Shown here: piece after piece, positions 58,463 to 64,000 of the stretch
Numbering within the stretch: position 1 is the first letter of the stretch
Layout of the letters: each line of letters starts with the position of its first letter
From: Agapanthus africanus
Lineage: Eukaryota; Streptophyta; Magnoliopsida; Asparagales; Amaryllidaceae
DNA: 64,000 nt
Reading direction: 5' to 3'
NCBI GenBank assembly: GCA_030015575.1
Contig: CM057342.1
Span: 262,656,867-262,720,866 of the forward strand
Program-made: the position numbers and the translations under genes
The notes under the pieces: generated by a model
The model's database searches: none
The model's input: the letters and a program-made list of their open reading frames with translations, nothing else
Told to the model about the DNA's origin: nothing

Positions 58463-59090
58463 ACGGGCACATCCCACTGCGGACCGAAACGTCCATAAAC
58501 TAGCAACGGAATGCAACGTCCTTAAACTAACACAATAGAGCCTAAATGCTCTTTTTTGGGTCTGAATGATCCCAAAATCCTGTTGAGTAAATCTTATTCT
58601 AAAATTAGACTAACGTATCCTAAACAAACATTTAAGTTGATCTAATCTCAAACGAGATTAACGATCCTTAAATCAACCCAAACCCAAATCTAAGAATATA
58701 CGGATTTGGACTAATCCATGCCCTACAGGCGACAACATAAATTAGTCTCCGTATACAATCCACGGGCAACTAAAAATAAAACAAACACACACGACACAAA
58801 TCCACCTTCTGGAGCAGAAGAAAGTGGTTATCGCTACGAGGTAACATAATTAACAGCATGGGCTTGCGCCTGCAGGGAAGAGCATCCCCGCAATCAAAAA
58901 CCCCTCACAAACGAGGGGGAATCTGACGAAGTCTGCTACAACGGTGGCATCCATCCAAACCTCCGATACACGGTGACATAAATTAACTTGGCATCTTTGG
59001 AAAGGTGGATGGATAAATCCAAATAGCATCTGCCCCTAAATTCAGGCAAGACGATCCATCCCAGTTTGTCTCTGTTTTCGGCGGTAAACA
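58463..59090 (+). repeat. Probable 3' part of E1 5' LTR
   Basis: No gene is seen. The stretch ends GGTAAACA five bases before the PBS-like site. A small hairpin CCCCTC-ACAAAC-GAGGGG lies at 58901-58918, and a T-rich stretch near 58550-58600. The LTR start is missing, so the boundary rests only on the PBS and the CA terminus. Confidence 0.5.
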
Positions 59091-59095
59091 GATTC

Positions 59096-59113
59096 TGGCA
59101 CGCCCGGTGGGAC
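59096..59113 (+). other. Probable E1 primer-binding site
   Basis: TGGCACGCCCGGTGGGAC starts with TGG, as expected for pairing with a tRNA CCA end, and resembles the PBS region of Tat-type gypsy elements. I cannot name the tRNA with certainty. Confidence 0.5.
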
Positions 59114-59242
59114 CTTTTCATCTTTCCACTCCACACTTCGTGTGTCGTGTTCGCGAAATTTTTTTTGTTTAATATGGTTGTCCTTGGATTCGAGGCAGTA
59201 AGATTTGGTGTCTTGCTCCATGCAGAAAAAGAGATAACATCG

Positions 59243-61051
59243 ATGGCCTCCAGTTGCACTAACCGCAACAGCAACTCTCGCTCCGCCCCGACTGGAGGAG
59301 AGACTTACGGGCCCCAAGCAGCCTCCATCTTTGCAATGCCAGTGGAACAGGTGACTCAGGCCACCACTGGACTGTTCTTTGGGACCATGATCCCGCCATT
59401 AAGCTTCAGTGCCCCAGTGCCATCATAAGAAGCTTTGAAGAAGTCGGTCTTTGATCGACTTGCAACCACCACGGCCCCTCTCAACGGGTTGTCCAAGCCT
59501 GCCATCTCGGTCTTTGACAGACTGAGCCAAAGCTCCAGTGGGCTTGCAAAGAGGATCATGATACCTGAAGGGGTTATCCCTAAGCGGATAGCCATTCCAG
59601 TTCCGACAGATAAATTCGTCGAAGGGGCTTCTCCTACTAAAGGATCGTTCACAAGACTGGCCGTTCCAACTCCTGCTTCCGGCGAAGTCATCAAGACTTC
59701 TCCCCTTACCAAAAGGTCGGCCTTCGAAAGATTGACCGTCCCCTCTCAACGGACGTCAGTCTTCAATAGGCTGGCACCATCAGTTGTCCTTCATCAGAGC
59801 AAGGAGCATGGCGAAGCCATACCCATAACAGAGGCAATACCATCTGCACGACATGCTCGACGTCGCCACTGGCGCCGGTTGAGAAGAGATGGGGGCAATT
59901 CCTCCTCTGGACTTACCTCACCAGCTCCAATGGTAGAAACTGACGCTGCTGTTCTAACTGGGAACGGCTTTGATCCGCTCAGGAGGGTGCGAAAGAACTC
60001 TCCAACCGCTGTTCTGAAGAAGTTACCTCCGCCTGCTGAAAACACGACACAGGTGAAGCCGGAGCAGCCCCCTCAGCGGCTGTCCTCCAAGATCCACAGG
60101 GTCTGGCGGAGAGTCCAAGACTCTATAATTGACCAAGACTACTCTCGCCTGTTGAAGAAAATGAAAGCTCGGCAAGAGGAGGACCATCCCTCCGCCATAC
60201 CACGGAAGGTATCGTCTGCATGGGTGCCTGCTGCAACGGCCCCCTCAACTTCGACCTCCTACAAGAGGAGAAGGCCGGAGAAGAACCCCATGCCTGCAAC
60301 AAATTTTAAAGGCAATGAACCCAAATGCCCCAAGTCTGGGGGCATGATAGTACACACGGTGTACATGGCTTCCGGGAAAGAGGAAAGCTGTACTTACACG
60401 GGTCATCGACCACTCACACAGTCTATGACGAAAGCTCAAGAGCAACAACAGAAGCTCCAGGAAATGCTGACAAAGATGGCCGCACTCACTGGGCAGAAAG
60501 AAAGCCCGGAAGCAACGTCTGAGCAGCGCCAGGAACAAGAGTTTGACACCGAGTTCTTGCGAAGGGTGCTGGACAGAAAGGATAAAGAGGCCGCGGAACA
60601 GGCCGCTAATATAAAACAGATGGCACTTCTATTCCAAGACATGGTTGGGATGATAATCCAGCCGGAACCTCCAGCCGAAGAACCTTCGATAGTTATCGAA
60701 GACGACAGAGGGGAAACGTCAAATCCTCCACCGGCTTTCTCAGTAGCCAAGGAAGAAACGATCTCCAAGGCCGCCCTTGATGACTACATAGCTCAACAAA
60801 TACGAGCCCATCAGGCAAGCGATGCGGCTGGCCAAGTCGTCAGAACTGGGCGACCTTATCCAGGCTGGTACGATCAAATCAAGTACCCGTCGGGATATAT
60901 GATCCCTAAATTCTACGTGTATAAGGGGACAGGCAATCCCCATCAGTACGTCGCTCAGTTCAGAGCTCTATGCGGCAATACTGGAGGCGACAACAAACTG
61001 CTGCTGCGCCAGTTCGTTAGCAGCTTGGCAGAGACAGCATTTGAATGGTAA
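59243..61051 (+). pseudogene. E1 gag, N-terminal and core part (broken)
   Basis: The likely start is the ATG at 59243 (MASSCTNRNS). An in-frame TAA at 59426-59428 interrupts it after 61 residues, and the same frame then runs 540 codons to a TAA at 61049. The N-terminal third carries at least five SVFDRL-like motifs (SVFDRL twice, SFTRL, AFERL, VFNRL) separated by 15-45 residues. The middle is basic and proline-rich with a glutamine-rich, probably coiled-coil stretch (KAQEQQQKLQEML). The C-terminal part is the gag core GWYDQIKYPSGYMIPKF...ETAFEW. The final TAA falls where related gags read Trp-Tyr, so it is a recent-looking stop. Confidence 0.85.
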
Positions 61052-62180
61052 TCGGAGCTTCCGAATGACTCCATCAGAACATTTATAGAAATGGAGCTAC
61101 TGTTCATGCAGCGTTTTGCAAGCGCAAGTGAACGCACCCCGATTACGACATTAATCAATGCCAGGGTGAAGCCGGGAGAAACCTTGGTTTAATACGCAAT
61201 TCGGTGGCGGAACCTATGTCAAATGCGAACAACGCATAGAAGAAGCTCCGGCCGTAGGCATGTTCGTGGGGACCCTTGATCCTCAGGCAACTATATCCCA
61301 ATTTATGATGTTCTTCAAGCCGACCACATTCCAGGTCTTAATCGACAAGCTGGCCCAAATGGACCAGATGGGCCATAGGCCGTCCTCTTCGAAAATGGAT
61401 CCCTGGAATGAAAAGGGCAAAGGGAAAGCGACTTTCATTTCCAACGCTCAACAACAATCGAGTGACCCGAAACCGGTTGCTCGCCAAAGCAATAAACCAC
61501 GATCGCTCAAAGAGAAGTTAAGACGTCCTTACTTATTTCCCAAGGAAAAAACGAGGAGACTGTTCGAACTAGCGGTGCGCAATAGGCTCATCACTCTGCC
61601 GGATCTGAGATGCTCACTGCAGCCTGGCGATGTCAACAGTCCCAAGTACCATAGAGTAATGGGCCACCCAATCGAAGATTGCTACGTCATCAAAAACTGG
61701 GTTGAGAACTAGTACTAACAAGGCAAATTCGCGCTATCTGAAAACTGGAAAGTAAACTCGCCACAGCAGCATGCTCCTAAAATGGTGGATAAGCCGGGGG
61801 CATCATGCTCATTTGTAGAAGAAGCTCCATGGGAAGTTGTCCTTTCGGCTAAAACTAAAAGAATGCTGAAGGATCTTCAAGCATGCCCGGAAATCAGGTG
61901 GAAAAGCCCGCTAGAGCCCGAGATCATTGAGGGGATGCTGAAACCACACCCAACACCGAAAGTTGGTAGCGATGGCAAAACACCCAGGTCAGGCCTTCAA
62001 AGTCTTCAAAGAAAAAGAAGAAGACCAAGAAGCCCGAGCAGCTTGACGACAAGCGTACAGACCTGCAGAACTACATTGACTCGCTGGAGGAATACAACTA
62101 AAAGGTGCGGACCCCAATCACACTAGAAGAGTTTCTTAACCACATACTTGAGAACAGAAACAGTGTCCCTGATGAGGGAG
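61052..62180 (+). pseudogene. E1 gag, C-terminal part (broken, frame changes)
   Basis: Sequence after the stop continues the gag core (SELPNDSIRTF, then PGETLV), meets another in-frame TAA near 61190 and shifts frame near 61225. The next frame (61260-61712) reads MFVGTLDPQA and then the zinc-knuckle-like YHRVMGHPIEDC, ending at a TAG (61710-61712). The same frame resumes to about 61980, where a further shift leads to a lysine-rich stretch and an acidic LEEFLNHILENRN-type segment near 62120-62160. At least two frame changes and several stops exclude a functional protein. Confidence 0.8.
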
Positions 62181-62184
62181 CCAC

Positions 62185-63174
62185 ATGATCTCTTATTCGT
62201 CAGTGAAAAGCAATGAAGCTCCCTCGGCGTTAGAAAATAACTTTGAAAAGCTGTGGACAGGACCGATGTCAAAATCTCTGGAGCCGTCATACAACTTGAT
62301 TGACTGGCTACTAAACGAAGCCCTTCAAAAGAGCAAAGCCAACCAAGAATGTGAAACGGCCATATACGAAAAGGCCAAGTGTCGGCGTTAGGATGAGCAA
62401 GCTGCGGCAAGGAAGAGTTACGAAGTACTCCAACTGGATCGAAGCACACCCACGACAGACAAAAGCAAGTTTAAGACGGGGAAACGGTTCACCAAATCCC
62501 TGTCAATAGGAATGAAGCTGCCGCCTTTTGAAGGAAATACTCCCGGGAGTACGTGCCGTGACGAAGCGGATATATATCCGAAATACTGCTTATACCATCG
62601 GAGGGTCATACACCCTACCGAAGAGTGCAATGCTTTCAAGAAGTGGTGGCAGGGATACGTTACCCACCGACAACACTTCAAGCGAATGAAGCGCATAGCC
62701 CGTCGGGAACAGAGAAGCACGACATATGAGTGTAAAGGAGAAACGACTGGCAACTGTCATATGGTTGATACCATTTCGACAAAAGTGAAAACTCAAGTTC
62801 TCACATTCGGGAGCGATTCTGAGGAAGAAATAACCCTCAACCCTCTCTTCAAATAAGCCACCTCTGGAAAAGAAGAAGAGGTGAAGAACTGCGAGAACAT
62901 TCAGCTGCGTAATCATACGTTGCCTGAAAAGAACCTCGGTCCTGCAAACAAAGGTTCAAGCAAAATAGACAAGGGGAAGGAAAAAGTTCCTGAGGCAATT
63001 TCCCTCGATGATGGAGTCGTCAAAGAGCTCGCGACCAAGGACCCGCCTAAGAAAAACAAGATGGATTACAATGTCCTGGCACACCTGAGAAAGATACCCG
63101 CGCAACTAAGCATACTGGATGCTCTCCTCCTGTCCAAAGAAGCACGAGATTATCTAATCAAGGCACTACAATAG
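62185..63174 (+). pseudogene. E1 gag-protease linker with second zinc-knuckle-like motif (broken)
   Basis: One frame crosses the region with stops at 62391, 62856 and 63174. Recognisable parts are YCLYHRRVIHPTEECNAFKK (near 62583-62642), a Cys/His motif of Tat gag type, the acidic run TFGSDSEEE (near 62803-62829), and a lysine-rich segment ending in [16 protein letters not shown]. The last part resembles the stretch just before the protease in Tat elements. Confidence 0.7.
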
Positions 63175-64000
63175 CTTAATCAGTTCCAAGCTTTCTTTGT
63201 GGAAGAAAAGATGAAAGACGAGCTGGCAGAGGTTCATACAGCTGACATCACATTCGGCGATGAAGATCTCCTCCTCGGAACATGCAAGCACAACTGTCCT
63301 CTATATGTCACCGTGTACTGCCACAACATTAAGATAGGCAAGATCCTGGTTGACAACGGGTTCTCTATCAACCTTCTCAATGTGAAGGTGCTAAAGGAGA
63401 TTTGCATGAACGTTCAACACCTAGCTCGGTACAAAATTACCATCTCTGGGTTTGACTCGCAGTCATCACGGACGCTCGAGTCTGTAATATTGACATTATG
63501 CTTCGGGATGCTCGTCACTGACATCAAATTTCATGTCATTGACGCCGAGACTTGCTATAACGCTCTGCTCGGCCGGCTTTGGTTACACGAATACAACATC
63601 ATCCCTTCTACACAACATCAGTGTATGAAGTACTTCAAAGACAACCTCGAGTACACAGTTACAGGGGACCTGAATCCATTCTCCGTAAATGAAGTCCGCA
63701 AATATAAAGATGCAAAGTACTTCCTACCAGATTTCGAAGACACGGGAAGATGTCATAAATCAGAGAATAAGCAAAAAACCGTCGCTACTATCCCGATCTT
63801 CGGGAGTGATACCGAGGAGGATGAAGAGATGGTTTATTCAGGGCAGTCCCAATACAATAGACCCGGACCATTTACCCCTATTTTGGTCTTCGGCAGCGAC
63901 TCTGAAGACGAGGTCAACGCAGTATTCTCTGTTCGTCCATCAATACAAACCGTTAGTGGAACTGATAAGAGTTTACAAGTCACCATGATTCCGCAGCAGC
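63175..64000 (+). pseudogene. E1 aspartic protease region, open frame cut by window end
   Basis: The frame is open for 825 bp from the TAG at 63172-63174 to the window end, with a possible ATG at 63211. It reads LNQFQAFFVEEKM, then ITFGDEDLLLG, then KILVDNGFSINLL (63340-63378) containing the retropepsin-like D-N-G active site, where the usual following Ser or Thr is Phe. HVIDAETCYNALLGR and STQHQCMKYF follow, the flap and C-terminal signature of gypsy proteases. Two acidic repeats (IFGSDTEEDEE and VFGSDSEDE) come after, leading towards RT. The frame continues the upstream gag frame 1, so it would be made as Gag-Pol if those stops were absent. Confidence 0.8.

Larger units (their letters stand above)
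58463..64000 (+). mobile_element. E1: Tat-like Ty3-gypsy element, 5' part
   Basis: On the + strand: end of a 5' LTR, a PBS-like site, a large gag and a protease. The gag core with GWYDQIKYPSGYMIPKF and the H/C-rich YHRVMGHPIEDC motif, and the protease with VDNG, fit the Tat branch of plant Ty3-gypsy elements as I know it. RT and later domains lie beyond the window. E2's outer LTR end touches this DNA directly, so E2 was probably inserted into E1's 5' LTR. The expected second TSD (ACGGG, if 58463-58467 is one copy) is off-window. Confidence 0.8.

Noticed and set aside
59356-60768. Several 80-118-codon - strand frames opposite E1 gag
   Set aside because: They are shadows of the gag frame, which has clear domain motifs on the + strand.

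Overview
The window is repeat-dense flowering-plant nuclear DNA, most likely from a large genome. I see no host gene, tRNA, rRNA or CRISPR array. Nearly every base can be assigned to LTR retrotransposons nested inside one another. The order of insertion can be read from 5-bp target-site duplications (TSDs), primer-binding sites (PBS) and polypurine tracts (PPT). The plant assignment rests on the element types: Angela/Tork-like Ty1-copia, Tekay/Del-like Ty3-gypsy and a Tat-like Ty3-gypsy.

Layout, oldest to youngest. E1 is a Tat-like Ty3-gypsy element on the + strand (58463-64000, cut by the window end): end of the 5' LTR, PBS, a badly broken gag and an open protease frame. E2 is a Ty1-copia element on the - strand (51661-58462): 5' LTR, leader, gag, protease and integrase remnants; it stops at the first codons of reverse transcriptase (RT), where E3 was inserted. 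E3 is a non-coding copia derivative on the - strand, running from beyond the left edge to 51660 and interrupted twice. E4 (4466-14713, +, TSD CTGTA) is a complete non-coding element of E3's family inside E3's internal region; its two 2257-bp LTRs look identical. E5 (19027-51646, -, TSD CACTA) is a Tekay/Del-like gypsy derivative inside E3's 5' LTR, with about 4.7-kb LTRs and only about 2.8 kb of degraded internal DNA. E5 in turn holds E6 (26500-36629, -, TSD TCATC), another complete member of the E3/E4 family, in its internal region, and E7 (37956-48366, -, TSD CCATC), an Angela-like copia derivative with 2228-bp LTRs, in its 5' LTR.

E3, E4 and E6 form one family of non-autonomous copia elements of about 10 kb. 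They keep the cis signals: TG...CA LTRs, an initiator-Met-tRNA type PBS and an AAGTGGGAGAT PPT. Their gag-pol is a non-coding fossil that can still be followed along E2's reading frame. E4 must have moved recently although it encodes nothing usable, so it was presumably mobilised in trans by a relative outside this window. E2 is too damaged to be the helper.

The most interesting structure lies in the copia leaders between PBS and gag. All five copia elements share three spaced copies of a short near-palindromic motif, which look homogenised within each element. They also share a GC-rich hairpin and a second PPT-like motif just before gag. The protein frames have decayed while these features remain, so they are candidates for RNA packaging, dimerisation or priming signals.
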